64,000 nucleotides of DNA from Desulfovibrio sp. JC022 (GTDB lineage Bacteria; Desulfobacterota; Desulfovibrionia; Desulfovibrionales; Desulfovibrionaceae). The notes beneath the pieces were generated by a model. The model ran no database searches, was not told where the DNA came from, and saw nothing but the letters and a program-made list of their open reading frames with translations. The stretch is taken from NCBI RefSeq assembly GCF_010470665.1, contig NZ_VOPZ01000003.1, forward strand, positions 310,001 to 374,000, given 5' to 3'. The position numbers were made by a program, and so were the translations under genes. Positions 1 through 10,591 of this stretch are shown piece by piece; the first letter of the stretch is position 1; each line of letters starts with the position of its first letter.

Positions 1-150
1 GGAGCACTGCTCAAGGGACTTGACCAGCTTCTAAGTCAGGAAACACATCTGCCCATCACCGTGGTTGATTTGCCCCTTGATGCTGTTGTTGTCGGCTCTG
101 GTAGAGCTTTAGATGAGATACACATCTATAAAGACGTAACTATTGATTAA
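1..150 (+). CDS. mreB: Rod shape-determining protein MreB, C-terminal end (partial)
   Basis: The window opens inside a gene; the frame from base 1 gives 49 residues and a TAA stop. The piece begins GALLKGLDQLL and ends GSGRALDEIHIYKD, which matches the last 50 residues of MreB, the actin-like ATPase that forms membrane-bound filaments and directs lateral peptidoglycan synthesis. The ATP-binding core lies outside the window. Its identity is strengthened by mreC, mreD, mrdA and rodA immediately downstream in the canonical order. The assignment is by resemblance of a short piece plus context. Confidence 0.9.
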   Translation, partial: GALLKGLDQLLSQETHLPITVVDLPLDAVVVGSGRALDEIHIYKDVTID

Positions 151-203
151 TATCCGCTTCTTTTGCCGCGGATGGGATCGAGTGCACCAGTTACGGCTGA
201 GGG

Positions 204-240
204 CATAGTTTTTTGCGGATTTTATCTGCAAAAAGCTATG
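204..240 (+). repeat. Hairpin between mreB and mreC
   Basis: The arms at 204-219 and 225-240 pair over 16 bases with two G-U wobbles and a 5-base loop. The T-rich tract lies inside the stem and not after it, so this is not a textbook intrinsic terminator. It could attenuate mreB transcription ahead of mreC or act as an mRNA processing site. Confidence 0.5.
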
Positions 241-369
241 TCCTCAGAAATTGACCGCACCCGGATTTGAGATTGATTTCAACAATCCCTGTCCGGACTT
301 CCGTCTTTCTGGTTATAGCTTTTTTCTAATTGTTTTTTAATCTCTGCTTTCATTTACAGAGGATTAAGT

Positions 370-1257
370 GTGAAGCTTAAGCGCGCCGCTATAGCCGTCA
401 TTATTGGCCTGTTTGTCTACCTCAGTCTCTATTCGTGGAATTTGAGGTCAGGACAACTGGACCGTCTGGCCGGATTTACCGGTCTTGAAATCGTCAAGTG
501 GGTTTTGTGGCCCTGTGAATATGTGCATGACCAGTCTGTGGAATTCTGGGACAAGTATGTTTATCTTGTGGGCTTGAAACAGCTCAATGATCAGCTTAGT
601 TCCCAGAATGATTTGATGCGTCTTGAGATCATGAAGCTACGCGAAAAAGCCGCTGAGGCTGAGCGCTACCAGCATCTGCTTGAGATTAAGCCCATTAAGG
701 GTTGGAAAACAGACGGAACCCGCATAATTGCCCATCGCATGGGGCCGACTGCCGCCCTTGATTCAATCATTATCAATAAAGGTGTGCTTTCCGGCGTTGC
801 TACCGATACACCGGTCATGACGTCTTTAGGTATTGTAGGCCGAGTTGTGGAGCCGGGGCTAAGTGCATCCAAGGCCATGCTGCTTACCGATCTCAACAGT
901 AGGATTTCCGTTCGTGGGCAGATCCATCGTTCCACCGGGCTGCTGGTTGGTAACGGTGAGGCTGAGCCGCTCAGCGTAAAATATATGAAGCTCAACGCCC
1001 CGGTGGCTGAAGGGGAGATTCTGGTCACCTCCGGGCTTGCCGGGCTGTTCCCTCCGGGCTTGCCGGTGGCTAAAGTCGTTTCTGTTGAACGTTCTGATAT
1101 TTCACTTTTCCTGAATGTGGAGGCGATGCCTTTAGTGGATATGGAGAATATTGAAGATGTTCTCCTGTTGCACCGGGGCATGGTTGATTCAAATTCCACA
1201 GCAGGGAACACCAATTCCACGGCTCAGACCGGAAATTCTACCACTGAAGGGAGTTAG
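370..1257 (+). CDS. mreC: Rod shape-determining protein MreC
   Basis: MreC is a bitopic inner-membrane protein whose periplasmic part links MreB filaments to the cell-wall synthesis enzymes PBP2 and RodA. The 295-residue product has one membrane segment at about residues 5-24, a charged helical stretch (about 68-100) fitting the MreC coiled coil, and then the beta-rich domain with typical pieces such as GPTAALDSIIINKG and VTSGLAGLFPPGLPVA. The C-terminus is a low-complexity N/S/T tail. The start is GTG at 370, preceded by an AGAGGA ribosome-binding sequence. The gene follows mreB and lies 3 bases ahead of mreD, in the classic mre operon order. Confidence 0.95.
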   Translation: MKLKRAAIAVIIGLFVYLSLYSWNLRSGQLDRLAGFTGLEIVKWVLWPCEYVHDQSVEFWDKYVYLVGLKQLNDQLSSQNDLMRLEIMKLREKAAEAERYQHLLEIKPIKGWKTDGTRIIAHRMGPTAALDSIIINKGVLSGVATDTPVMTSLGIVGRVVEPGLSASKAMLLTDLNSRISVRGQIHRSTGLLVGNGEAEPLSVKYMKLNAPVAEGEILVTSGLAGLFPPGLPVAKVVSVERSDISLFLNVEAMPLVDMENIEDVLLLHRGMVDSNSTAGNTNSTAQTGNSTTEGS

Positions 1258-1260
1258 GTC

Positions 1261-1722
1261 ATGTATTCCGCTTTCTGGTGGGCCTGCTTCAGCTTTGCGG
1301 CAATCTGGGCACAGAAAATTGTGCCGGGAGTGGACTTTCTTGCTCCGGGATTGCTGCTTTGTATTCAGCTGGAAAAGAAATACCATATTATCTGGCTGAT
1401 CATTATCTGGTCCCTTGTTCAGGACGGTATTGGCGGTCTTCCCTTCGGTTATTCCGTCCTCTGGTATTCTTCCATCCTTGTCTTGTATCGCTGTGGGGCG
1501 ATGTTTTTCGATGTGCAGTCCATGATGTTCGCTCTGCTTTGCGGTTGTGTGCTTGGTGCGTTGCATCCTGTGCTGACCGGGATGATGTCTATGCTGGCGG
1601 ATATGGTTTGGGTGCCGGACCGCTATATCTTTGAGGGCGTCCTGCAAGCCGCAATTTTCCCAGCCGAATGGCTCCTGCTGAAATATATCTATCCGGAAAG
1701 GTTTAAACATGAGCCTGTATGA
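1261..1722 (+). CDS. mreD: Rod shape-determining protein MreD
   Basis: The product is a 153-residue, strongly hydrophobic protein with about five predicted membrane segments, the size and composition of MreD, the integral membrane partner of MreC in the elongasome. MreD sequences diverge widely, so the call leans on length, topology and position between mreC and mrdA. Its last 14 bases overlap the start of mrdA, which suggests translational coupling. Confidence 0.88.
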   Translation: MYSAFWWACFSFAAIWAQKIVPGVDFLAPGLLLCIQLEKKYHIIWLIIIWSLVQDGIGGLPFGYSVLWYSSILVLYRCGAMFFDVQSMMFALLCGCVLGALHPVLTGMMSMLADMVWVPDRYIFEGVLQAAIFPAEWLLLKYIYPERFKHEPV

Positions 1723-3505
1723 ATCCAAGACCCAGCAGCCGCCAAAGAACGGCCTGTTGCTCTTGCAGGGGCTTATTCTGCTCCTGTTCTGTATTTTTGC
1801 CCTGCGTTTCTGGTATTTGCAGATACATAAAGGCGAGTATTTTTCCGAGCAGGCCCGGAACAACCAGTTACGTCAGGATAATCTTTATGCCCCGCGCGGG
1901 TTGCTCAGGGATCGCAACGGTCAGCTGCTGGCGGTTAATGAACCGGCTTATGCTCTCGGTATTGTCCGTGAGGACTGCAAGGATCTCGACGCTACCCTGA
2001 TAACCGTTTCTGAGTGGACCGGGGTAGATCTCGGCAAGCTGAAAAAAGTCTTCAAGAAATCCCGGCGTAGGGTCAAACCCTTTGAACCCCTTATTCTCGT
2101 TCCCAACCTTACTTTCGAACAGGTGGCAGTCATCGAAGCTAATTCGCTGCACTGGCCAGGTCTGGAGGTGGTGGTCCGTCCCCGGCGTAAATACTTGCAG
2201 GGGCCGCTTCTTTCACATGTTCTCGGATATGTGTCCGAAGTGGACGAAGCTGAACTTGAAAATGATTCTGATCTCGCTGTCGGCGATTATGTGGGTAAGC
2301 AGGGTCTTGAGTCTGTTCTGGAAAAAAGATTCCGGGGCATCAAGGGCCGCAGACAGAGTGAAGTGGACGCCACCGGACGCAGGCTTAAGCAACGTATCCT
2401 GAATCCACCCATTGCCGGAGAGGATATTGATCTTTCCATTGATCTTGGTTTGCAGGAACTGGGTGGCAAGTTGCTTGAGGGTAAAGCCGGAGCTGTGGTG
2501 GTCATGAATCCTGATAACGGCCAGATTCTGGCTTTCGTCAGTTCTCCTTCCTACGATAACAATGCTTTCACTGACGGGCTTTCCCAGAAGCAGTGGGTTG
2601 CATTGCGTGATGATCCCAGAACTCCTTTGCAGAACAGGGTGATCCAGTCTGTGTATCCGCCGGGATCGGTTTTCAAGATGACTGTTGCCGGGGCTGGGTT
2701 GCACTACGGAGTAATCACACCTGAAGATACGGTTTATTGTCCCGGTCATATGAAGCTGGGTAAATATGTCTTTCGTTGCTGGAAGAAAGGCGGTCACGGG
2801 GAAACCAACCTTGAAAAGTCGCTGGTGCAGTCCTGCGACGTCTATTATTACAAATTAGGTAAAAAGCTCGGTGTTGACAGGCTTAGTGAGTATGCCTTTG
2901 CCGCAGGGTTCGGCAAACCTACCGGTATTTCCCTGCCCCATGAAAAGGGTGGATTGATTCCGACCCGTAAATGGAAGCGCAGAAGGTTCGGTGAAATCTG
3001 GCATCCCGGTGAAAACCTGAATTTTTCCATCGGACAGGGGTATACCCTTGTTACTCCATTGCAGGTGGCTCGTTCCATTTCATCACTTATAAACGGCGGC
3101 AGGCTGCTTCGTCCGCAGCTTCTGGCCGGTGAACCCGCTGAAGAGCAGGGAGTAATTCCCCTTACAGACAGACAACGTGAAATAATTCGCAAGGCCATGA
3201 TCGAAACAGTGGACGGTCCCCGTGGAACAGCGCGCAGGCTACGCATGAAAGGGGTGGTTGTCGGTGGTAAGACCGGTACAGCTCAGGTGGTTAAGCTCAC
3301 AGATGAGCTGAAGAAAATGAAGGATGAGGACATCCCCTACAAGTATAGAGACCACGCATGGATGGCCAGTTTTGCGGAAAAAGATACCCAGCGTTACGTG
3401 GTGGTCTGCATGGTTGAACACGGGCTGCACGGCAGTTCCGGTGCAGGTCCGATTGTTAAAGCCATTTATGATCATATTTTCAAAGGCAAGAAGGGTAAGA
3501 AATAA
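1709..3505 (+). CDS. mrdA: Penicillin-binding protein 2 (peptidoglycan DD-transpeptidase)
   Basis: This is the elongation-specific transpeptidase that cross-links new peptidoglycan in the lateral wall together with RodA and MreC. The 598-residue product has a membrane anchor at about residues 15-36, a dimerisation domain with APRGLLRDRNGQLLA, and a transpeptidase domain. The active-site triads are visible: SVFK with Ser320 and Lys323, SCD at 375-377, and KTGT at 521-524. The length is near that of E. coli PBP2 (633). It overlaps mreD by 14 bases and its TAA shares an A with the rodA ATG, so mreD-mrdA-rodA are translationally coupled. Confidence 0.96.
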   Translation: MSLYESKTQQPPKNGLLLLQGLILLLFCIFALRFWYLQIHKGEYFSEQARNNQLRQDNLYAPRGLLRDRNGQLLAVNEPAYALGIVREDCKDLDATLITVSEWTGVDLGKLKKVFKKSRRRVKPFEPLILVPNLTFEQVAVIEANSLHWPGLEVVVRPRRKYLQGPLLSHVLGYVSEVDEAELENDSDLAVGDYVGKQGLESVLEKRFRGIKGRRQSEVDATGRRLKQRILNPPIAGEDIDLSIDLGLQELGGKLLEGKAGAVVVMNPDNGQILAFVSSPSYDNNAFTDGLSQKQWVALRDDPRTPLQNRVIQSVYPPGSVFKMTVAGAGLHYGVITPEDTVYCPGHMKLGKYVFRCWKKGGHGETNLEKSLVQSCDVYYYKLGKKLGVDRLSEYAFAAGFGKPTGISLPHEKGGLIPTRKWKRRRFGEIWHPGENLNFSIGQGYTLVTPLQVARSISSLINGGRLLRPQLLAGEPAEEQGVIPLTDRQREIIRKAMIETVDGPRGTARRLRMKGVVVGGKTGTAQVVKLTDELKKMKDEDIPYKYRDHAWMASFAEKDTQRYVVVCMVEHGLHGSSGAGPIVKAIYDHIFKGKKGKK

Positions 3506-4620
3506 TGTCTCCCATTGACCGCAGACTACTTATTCATATGAACTGGTTCCTGCTGGGGCTGGCGGCCATGCTTTTCTTTGTGGGAGTGCTCAATCTTTAT
3601 TCCGCCAGCGGATTCAGGCTTGAAGAAGGCATGAGTGTCAGCTCATTCTATCAGAAGCAGCTCATCTGGGGACTTATGGGTTTTGCCGGCATGATTACCT
3701 TCATGCTTTTCGATTACCGGCACTTGAGGACCATTGCATGGCCTCTCTTCTGGGTAACGGTTATTTTGCTGGCTTGTGTTCCGGTCATTGGTAAAACCAT
3801 TTACGGTGCCCGGCGTTGGCTTGATCTGGGGTTCTTTAATTTTCAGCCCAGTGAAATGGCCAAGATTACCATTCTGGTCATCGGGGCCAAGATTCTTTCC
3901 CGCAGCAGTGATCCGCTTAATATTAAGAATTTAGCCTATGTAGTAGGGGTCGGGTTGATTCCGGCAGGTATGGTTATCACTCAGCCGGACCTTGGCTCCG
4001 GGCTTAATATCCTGCTCATTCTGGGAGGGATGATCCTTTATCGCGGACTGACGCCCAAGTTGTTTAAAACCTTGGCTCTTGTAGGCCCATGCCTTATTCC
4101 TATCGGCTGGTTTTTTCTGCACGATTACCAGAAGCGGCGTATTGTTTCATTCATGAATCCGGCCAGCGATCCGCTTGGCGCGGGATATCATATTATCCAA
4201 TCGGAAATCGCTATCGGATCCGGGAGGGTCTGGGGCAAGGGGTTTCTGGGCGGAACACAGTCTCAGCTGCGTTTTCTGCCTGAAAAGCATACCGACTTTG
4301 CCATCGCGGTTTTCGGTGAAGAATGGGGCTTTGCCGGAGCCATGGCTCTGCTTAGTCTATTTTGCGTGTTTCTGTATCAAATGGTGGTCACTGCCAGAGA
4401 GGCAAAAGACCTGTTCGGAAGCTATCTTGCGGCAGGCGTATTCTTTTATTTCTTCTGGCAAATCCTTATCAATATGGGTATGGTCCTCGGGCTAATGCCG
4501 GTAGTAGGCATCCCTTTACCATTTATCAGCTACGGTGGCAGCGGCACTGTGGTCAATCTTTGTCTCGTGGGACTCGTTTTAAACGTTTCCATGAGACGTT
4601 ACGTTTTTAAACAGGGGTAA
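3505..4620 (+). CDS. rodA: Peptidoglycan polymerase RodA (SEDS family)
   Basis: RodA is the SEDS-family glycosyltransferase that polymerises lipid II during elongation and works with PBP2. The 371-residue polytopic protein shows hallmark motifs: the RRWLDLG stretch followed by FQPSEMAKI, TQPDLGSG, and near the C-terminus GIPLPFISYGGSG. The start ATG overlaps the mrdA stop codon (TAATG). The SEDS gene next to mrdA, and not ftsI, indicates RodA and not FtsW. Confidence 0.96.
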   Translation: MSPIDRRLLIHMNWFLLGLAAMLFFVGVLNLYSASGFRLEEGMSVSSFYQKQLIWGLMGFAGMITFMLFDYRHLRTIAWPLFWVTVILLACVPVIGKTIYGARRWLDLGFFNFQPSEMAKITILVIGAKILSRSSDPLNIKNLAYVVGVGLIPAGMVITQPDLGSGLNILLILGGMILYRGLTPKLFKTLALVGPCLIPIGWFFLHDYQKRRIVSFMNPASDPLGAGYHIIQSEIAIGSGRVWGKGFLGGTQSQLRFLPEKHTDFAIAVFGEEWGFAGAMALLSLFCVFLYQMVVTAREAKDLFGSYLAAGVFFYFFWQILINMGMVLGLMPVVGIPLPFISYGGSGTVVNLCLVGLVLNVSMRRYVFKQG

Positions 4621-4625
4621 GCCGT

Positions 4626-5039
4626 ATGTTTGGATTTTCTAAAACCGGCTCTGGGGAAAAGGAGATAAAAATGGCAAAAGACGAAATAAATGCATTCTTA
4701 GGCAGTGGAACCGATTATCAGGGAAAGCTGAATTTTCAGGGTGCCGTACGTATTGACGGTAATTTTAACGGCGAAGTCGAATCAGAGGGTACTCTGGTCG
4801 TTGGCCGGGAAGCGAAGGTTGAAGGTGTTCTGCGGGTCGGTCAGCTTGTTCTGAGTGGCCGGGTAACCGGAGAGGTTTATGCCAGTGAAAAAGCTGTTCT
4901 GCACAAGACTGCTAATTTGCAGGGTAACCTGGTTACCCCGACTCTGGTTGTAGAGGAAGGAGCGGTTCTTGAAGGGCGTGTAACCATGAGTTCAAGCTCT
5001 GCTTCCGTGCCTGAAACAGAAACAGAAGAAATTAGTTAA
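4626..5039 (+). CDS. Bactofilin (polymer-forming cytoskeletal protein)
   Basis: Bactofilins (DUF583) form nucleotide-independent filaments that scaffold wall-modifying enzymes at the membrane. The 137-residue product has the right-handed beta-helix pattern of repeated small/hydrophobic rungs (for example IDGNFNGEVESEGTLVVG and VTGEVYASEKAVLH), flanked by short disordered ends, and a Ser/Glu-rich tail. Two starts are possible: ATG 4626, or ATG 4671 (MAKDEINAFLG), which is preceded by a much better AAGGAG Shine-Dalgarno sequence and would give 122 residues. It lies 5 bases after rodA, so it is probably co-transcribed with the elongasome genes. Confidence 0.9.
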   Translation: MFGFSKTGSGEKEIKMAKDEINAFLGSGTDYQGKLNFQGAVRIDGNFNGEVESEGTLVVGREAKVEGVLRVGQLVLSGRVTGEVYASEKAVLHKTANLQGNLVTPTLVVEEGAVLEGRVTMSSSSASVPETETEEIS

Positions 5040-5107
5040 AAAAATAACAAGCCAGTGTTGACGGGGCTTAATCGGCGAAAAGTAACCGATTCATTTTCAA
5101 AAACCCT

Positions 5108-5136
5108 TTGACACAAGCTTAGAATTTAGCTACACC
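5108..5136 (+). promoter_or_regulatory. Candidate sigma-70 promoter of the atp operon
   Basis: A perfect TTGACA lies at 5108-5113. With a 17-base spacer the -10 position holds TACACC (5131-5136), a poor match, so only the -35 is convincing. It sits 45 bases upstream of the first atp start codon and just before a candidate Rex site. Confidence 0.4.
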
Positions 5137-5146
5137 GCAACTGACT

Positions 5147-5164
5147 TTGGACAAAAATTCACAA
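5147..5164 (+). promoter_or_regulatory. Candidate Rex (NADH-responsive repressor) operator
   Basis: The 18-base site TTGGACAAAAATTCACAA has a perfect right half (TTCACAA) and a left half matching four of seven positions of the Rex consensus TTGTGAA-N4-TTCACAA. It lies just downstream of the putative promoter, where a repressor would block initiation. Rex sites ahead of ATP synthase operons have been reported or predicted for Desulfovibrionales (recalled, not checked here). Binding is an inference. Confidence 0.4.
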
Positions 5165-5181
5165 CCTTTTCGGGAGCAGGC

Positions 5182-5598
5182 ATGATTGATTTAGATATTA
5201 GCTTTTTTATCCAGTTAGCGAACTTCATCATCACCCTTCTTGTTCTCAACCTTCTCATGTTTCGTCCTATTCGTGAAATCATCAGGAGACGCGCGGAGCT
5301 CATGAGCGACCAGCTCTCCAAAGTTGAAAATTTCAACGGACAGGCTGAAAACAAGGTTAAGGATTACGAAGCTGCTCTGGACTCTGCCCGTAAAGAGGGA
5401 ATGGAAATCCGGAACGACTTCAAAGAACAGGGAGCCGATCAGGAACAGACATTGCTCGCCGAGGCCGGAAAAGTCGCAGCCGTGACTATGAAGGAAGCTC
5501 GTGCGGAGGTTGCAGCTGACAAAGGTGCAGCAATGAAGGTTCTTGGTGGCGAAGTTGAAGCTTTTGCTCAGAAGGTTACAGCCAAGGTTCTTGGCTAG
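5182..5598 (+). CDS. atpF': ATP synthase F0 subunit b' (second b-type subunit)
   Basis: This is one half of the peripheral stalk of F-type ATP synthase. The 138-residue product has one N-terminal membrane helix (about residues 5-26) and then a long charged helix rich in Ala, Glu and Lys, the b/b' architecture. It begins MIDLDISFFIQLANFI, typical of b'. The gene is first in the atp operon, 30 bases before a second, different b gene. Heterodimeric b/b' stalks occur in photosynthetic bacteria and in several deltaproteobacteria. Confidence 0.92.
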   Translation: MIDLDISFFIQLANFIITLLVLNLLMFRPIREIIRRRAELMSDQLSKVENFNGQAENKVKDYEAALDSARKEGMEIRNDFKEQGADQEQTLLAEAGKVAAVTMKEARAEVAADKGAAMKVLGGEVEAFAQKVTAKVLG

Positions 5599-5628
5599 GC
5601 CTAATCAATATCGAAGGGGGGTTTAGCC

Positions 5629-6198
5629 TTGAAGCGGAAAAACATGATCATGGCAACAGCCGCTCTTTCCGTACTGCTGGCAGCAGGCGCAGCCTATGCA
5701 AGCGGTGGAGAAGGGGCGCACGAGATTCCCTGGGCAAACTTCGGTTGGCGTGTACTTAACTTGATCCTCGTTATTGGGATCCTTTATAAGTTTGCAGGCG
5801 AAAAAATCGCCTCTCTCTTCAAAGGACGCCAGGCAGGTATCAAACAGGAGCTTAGCGATCTGCAATCCCGCAAGGAAGCAGCAGAGAAAAAGCTCCGCGA
5901 CGTCGAATCAAGTATTGCTAATCTGGAACAGGAAAAGGATTCCATCCTTTCCGAAGCCAGAACACAGGGCGAGGCCATGAAGGCGGCGATCATCCAGAAA
6001 GCCGAGCAGACTGCCGAGCAGATCAAAGCTCAGGCCACAGTCTCCGCAGAGCAGGAAGTAAATGTTGCCCTCGACGAAATGCGTGCTGAAATGGCTGATC
6101 AGGTCATTGAAGCAGCTGAGAAAATCGTCAAGAGCAAACTTACCAAAGCTCAGCACGAGACTCTGGTGGATGAATACTTAACAAAGGTGGTGCTCTAA
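5629..6198 (+). CDS. atpF: ATP synthase F0 subunit b
   Basis: This is the second peripheral-stalk subunit, 189 residues. It has an N-terminal hydrophobic stretch ending in AAYASGG that looks like a cleavable signal peptide, a membrane helix at about 43-58 (VLNLILVIGILYKF), and then a long coiled-coil helix. The start is TTG at 5629 with an AAGGGGG ribosome-binding site 8 bases upstream; an in-frame ATG at 5644 is a less well placed alternative. Its stop overlaps the atpH start (TAATG). The extra N-terminal hydrophobic region is longer than in E. coli b (156 residues). Confidence 0.93.
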   Translation: MKRKNMIMATAALSVLLAAGAAYASGGEGAHEIPWANFGWRVLNLILVIGILYKFAGEKIASLFKGRQAGIKQELSDLQSRKEAAEKKLRDVESSIANLEQEKDSILSEARTQGEAMKAAIIQKAEQTAEQIKAQATVSAEQEVNVALDEMRAEMADQVIEAAEKIVKSKLTKAQHETLVDEYLTKVVL

Positions 6199-6749
6199 TG
6201 ACCGGGAACATAGTCTCACGCAGATACGCCAAGGCGCTGTTCTCTGTTGGCCAGAAGCAGGGAGAGAATGACCTTGCGGCGTACGGTAAGGCACTGACCG
6301 AGTTGTCCCAGATACTGGAAGATTCCCCGGAGGCCCTGAGGCTCTTCCAGAATCCTGTTTTCAGTGCGGAAGAAAAGAAAGCCGTGCTTGAAAAACTGCT
6401 TGAGAAGACCTCGGCAGGACCTGTGGTTAAAAACTTTTGCAGCCTTCTGGCCGACAAAGGGCGTCTACCGGTTATTCCTGAGATCTCAAGTGACTTCGCA
6501 GGAATGCTGGACAACGTACAAGGTGTCGTCCGTGGCAAACTGGTGACTGCAATCAAGCTGACTGTTAAGCGTCAGAAAGAAATTAAAACCCGTCTTGAAG
6601 AACAACTGAAAAGCAAGCTCGAGCTCGATTTTGCTATGGATAAAGACATCCTCGGAGGTGTTGTTCTTCAGGTTGGCGATAAAGTTCTTGATGCAAGCAT
6701 TCGCGCACAGCTGCAAATGATGAAAGAACAGATTAAAAGGGGTGTGTAG
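6198..6749 (+). CDS. atpH: ATP synthase F1 subunit delta
   Basis: Delta (OSCP) caps the F1 head and anchors it to the b/b' stalk. The 183-residue product begins with the recognisable [18 protein letters not shown] pattern and has the usual helical N-domain and C-terminal sandwich ending [16 protein letters not shown]. Length and operon position between atpF and atpA are standard. Its start codon overlaps the stop of atpF and its stop lies 4 bases before the chosen atpA start. Confidence 0.95.
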   Translation: MTGNIVSRRYAKALFSVGQKQGENDLAAYGKALTELSQILEDSPEALRLFQNPVFSAEEKKAVLEKLLEKTSAGPVVKNFCSLLADKGRLPVIPEISSDFAGMLDNVQGVVRGKLVTAIKLTVKRQKEIKTRLEEQLKSKLELDFAMDKDILGGVVLQVGDKVLDASIRAQLQMMKEQIKRGV

Positions 6750-6753
6750 GGCC

Positions 6754-8262
6754 ATGCAAATTAAAGCGGAAGAAATCAGCAAAATCATTGAAGATCAGAT
6801 TCAGAATTATGAGTCTAAGGTCGAGATGAGCGAAACCGGTACCGTTCTCTATGTTGGTGACGGTATTGCTCGTGTTCATGGTGTTGAGAACGCAATGGCT
6901 ATGGAACTCCTTGAGTTCCCCGGCGGCCTGATGGGCATGGTTCTCAACCTCGAAGAAGATAACGTCGGTGTTGCTCTTCTGGGTGACGATACCGGCATTA
7001 AAGAAGGTGACCCGGTAAAACGTACCGGCAAGCTCTTCTCCGTTCCCGTTGGATCGGCAGTTATGGGTCGCGTTGTGAACCCTCTCGGTCAGCCCATTGA
7101 CGGTCTCGGACCCATTGAAGCAGAAGAAACTCGTCCCGTTGAGCTTAAAGCTCCCGGTATCATCGCACGTAAGTCCGTACATGAGCCCATGTACACCGGT
7201 CTGAAAGCGATTGATGCGATGACTCCCATCGGACGCGGTCAGCGTGAACTCGTAATTGGTGACCGTCAGGTCGGTAAAACTGCGATTTGTGTTGACGCTA
7301 TTCTTGCTCAGAAAGATTCCGGTATCCACTGCTTCTACGTAGCTATCGGTCAGAAAAAAGCAGCAGTTGCTCTTGTTGCTGACATTCTGCGTAAGCACGG
7401 TGCAATGGAATACACCACAATCATTTCTGCAACAGCATCTGAACCTGCACCTTTGCAGTTTATTTCTGCATACACCGGTGCAACCATGGCTGAGTACTAC
7501 CGTGACGGTGGTAAGCACGCCCTCATCGCATACGATGACCTTTCCAAACAGGCTGTTGCATACAGACAGATGTCTCTCCTGCTTCGTCGCCCTCCGGGAC
7601 GTGAAGCATACCCCGGTGACGTTTTCTACCTGCACTCACGCCTTCTTGAGCGTTCCTGCAAAGTTAACGACAGCCTCGGCGCTGGTTCTCTGACAGCTCT
7701 GCCTATCATTGAAACTCAGGCCGGTGACGTATCCGCATACATTCCGACCAACGTTATCTCCATTACCGATGGTCAGGTTTACCTTGAGCCCAACCTCTTC
7801 AACTCCGGTATCCGTCCTGCTGTTAACGTAGGTCTGTCCGTATCCCGAGTTGGTGGTGCTGCTCAGATTAAAGCGATGAAACAGGTTGCCGGTACTCTGC
7901 GTCTTGACCTCGCACAGTATCGTGAACTGGCAGCTTTCGCAGCTTTCGGTTCCGACCTTGATAAGGCCACCCAGCAGAAGCTGAACCGCGGTGCACGCAT
8001 GGTTGAGCTTCTTAAGCAGCCTCAGTACAAGCCCATGAACGTAATGCAGCAGGTTATCTCCCTGTACGCCGGTACTCGCGGCTACATGGATGAAGTTCCT
8101 GTTACCGCAGTACGTAAATATGAAGATGAACTTCAGGAATTTATCGCTAACGCGAAACCTGAAATCATTGAAGGCATCAAGACTAAAGGCGCTATTGACG
8201 ATGATATCGAAGGCAAGCTGAAGGCCGCTCTGGAAGAGTTCAATAAAGGTTTCACAGCTTAA
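6754..8262 (+). CDS. atpA: ATP synthase F1 subunit alpha
   Basis: Alpha is the non-catalytic nucleotide-binding subunit of the F1 hexamer. The 502-residue product has the Walker A motif GDRQVGKT (169-176), the [20 protein letters not shown] signature, and the VSRVGG arginine-finger region. The start at ATG 6754 (MQIKAEEIS) was chosen over an in-frame GTG at 6742 because it aligns with the usual AtpA N-terminus and does not overlap atpH. It belongs to the same transcription unit as its neighbours. Confidence 0.98.
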   Translation: MQIKAEEISKIIEDQIQNYESKVEMSETGTVLYVGDGIARVHGVENAMAMELLEFPGGLMGMVLNLEEDNVGVALLGDDTGIKEGDPVKRTGKLFSVPVGSAVMGRVVNPLGQPIDGLGPIEAEETRPVELKAPGIIARKSVHEPMYTGLKAIDAMTPIGRGQRELVIGDRQVGKTAICVDAILAQKDSGIHCFYVAIGQKKAAVALVADILRKHGAMEYTTIISATASEPAPLQFISAYTGATMAEYYRDGGKHALIAYDDLSKQAVAYRQMSLLLRRPPGREAYPGDVFYLHSRLLERSCKVNDSLGAGSLTALPIIETQAGDVSAYIPTNVISITDGQVYLEPNLFNSGIRPAVNVGLSVSRVGGAAQIKAMKQVAGTLRLDLAQYRELAAFAAFGSDLDKATQQKLNRGARMVELLKQPQYKPMNVMQQVISLYAGTRGYMDEVPVTAVRKYEDELQEFIANAKPEIIEGIKTKGAIDDDIEGKLKAALEEFNKGFTA

Positions 8263-8277
8263 TCCTGGGAGGTACTG

Positions 8278-9156
8278 ATGGCTTCTCTTAAGGATGTCCA
8301 AAACCAAATCGTCAGTATTAAAAAGACTAAGCAGATTACCAAAGCCATGAACATGGTTGCGTCGGCAAAGCTGCGCGGTGCTCAGGATAGAATTGAGCGC
8401 TTCCGCCCCTACGCTGACAAATTCTATGAAATGCTCGGTGATCTGGCAGCAGGCGCGGACTCTTCAGTCCACCCTCTGCTCGAAGTCCACGAAGAGATCA
8501 AAAGTGTAGGTATTGTCCTTGCTACTTCTGATCGCGGACTTTGCGGTAGTTTTAATACGAATATGATAAATGCAGCTCTTAAACTGGCTGCAGAAAAGAA
8601 GGCTGAAGGTAAGGCTGTTAAGTTTTACTGCGTAGGTAAAAAAGGCGCTGCCGCCGTTAAGAAGACTGAGCACGAAATCATTGAAGCTTACAATGATGAC
8701 ATGGGCTCCTTCGACTTCAATCTGGCTGCATCCATCGGTAACAAAGTTATCGACGCCTACCTCGCTGAAGAGCTTGATGAGGTTTTCCTTGTCTTCGGTA
8801 AATTCGTAAGTGTCGCCAGCCAGCCCCCGACCACCCTCCAGATCCTGCCTATGTCTTCTGACGCAGTAGGTGAAGAAGCTGAGTCCGGCGCTAGCAGCGA
8901 GTACATTTATGAACCTTCCGTTGAAGGCCTTCTCGCGGAGCTGCTGCCCCGTTTTGTTAAGGTTCAGGTTTATCGCGGTCTGCTCGACACATCCACCAGT
9001 GAGCACGCTGCTCGCATGGCTGCCATGGATAACGCATCCAGAGCATGTGACGATATGACCCAAACTCTGACCTTGCTTTATAACAAAACCAGGCAGGCCG
9101 CTATTACCGCGGATCTTATGGACATTGTCGGCGGCGCAGAAGCGCTGAAAGGATAA
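8278..9156 (+). CDS. atpG: ATP synthase F1 subunit gamma
   Basis: Gamma is the central rotating shaft of F1. The 292-residue product starts MASLKDVQNQIVSIKKTKQI and continues TKAMNMVASAKLR, the conserved N-terminal helix, and ends with the conserved C-terminal helix (LTLLYNKTRQAAITADL followed by DIVGGAEAL). It starts 15 bases after atpA with a GGGAGG ribosome-binding site and precedes atpD by 17 bases. Confidence 0.97.
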   Translation: MASLKDVQNQIVSIKKTKQITKAMNMVASAKLRGAQDRIERFRPYADKFYEMLGDLAAGADSSVHPLLEVHEEIKSVGIVLATSDRGLCGSFNTNMINAALKLAAEKKAEGKAVKFYCVGKKGAAAVKKTEHEIIEAYNDDMGSFDFNLAASIGNKVIDAYLAEELDEVFLVFGKFVSVASQPPTTLQILPMSSDAVGEEAESGASSEYIYEPSVEGLLAELLPRFVKVQVYRGLLDTSTSEHAARMAAMDNASRACDDMTQTLTLLYNKTRQAAITADLMDIVGGAEALKG

Positions 9157-9161
9157 TATAG

Positions 9162-10577
<1,416 letters not shown>

Positions 10578-10591
10578 CATAGGACGCGATT

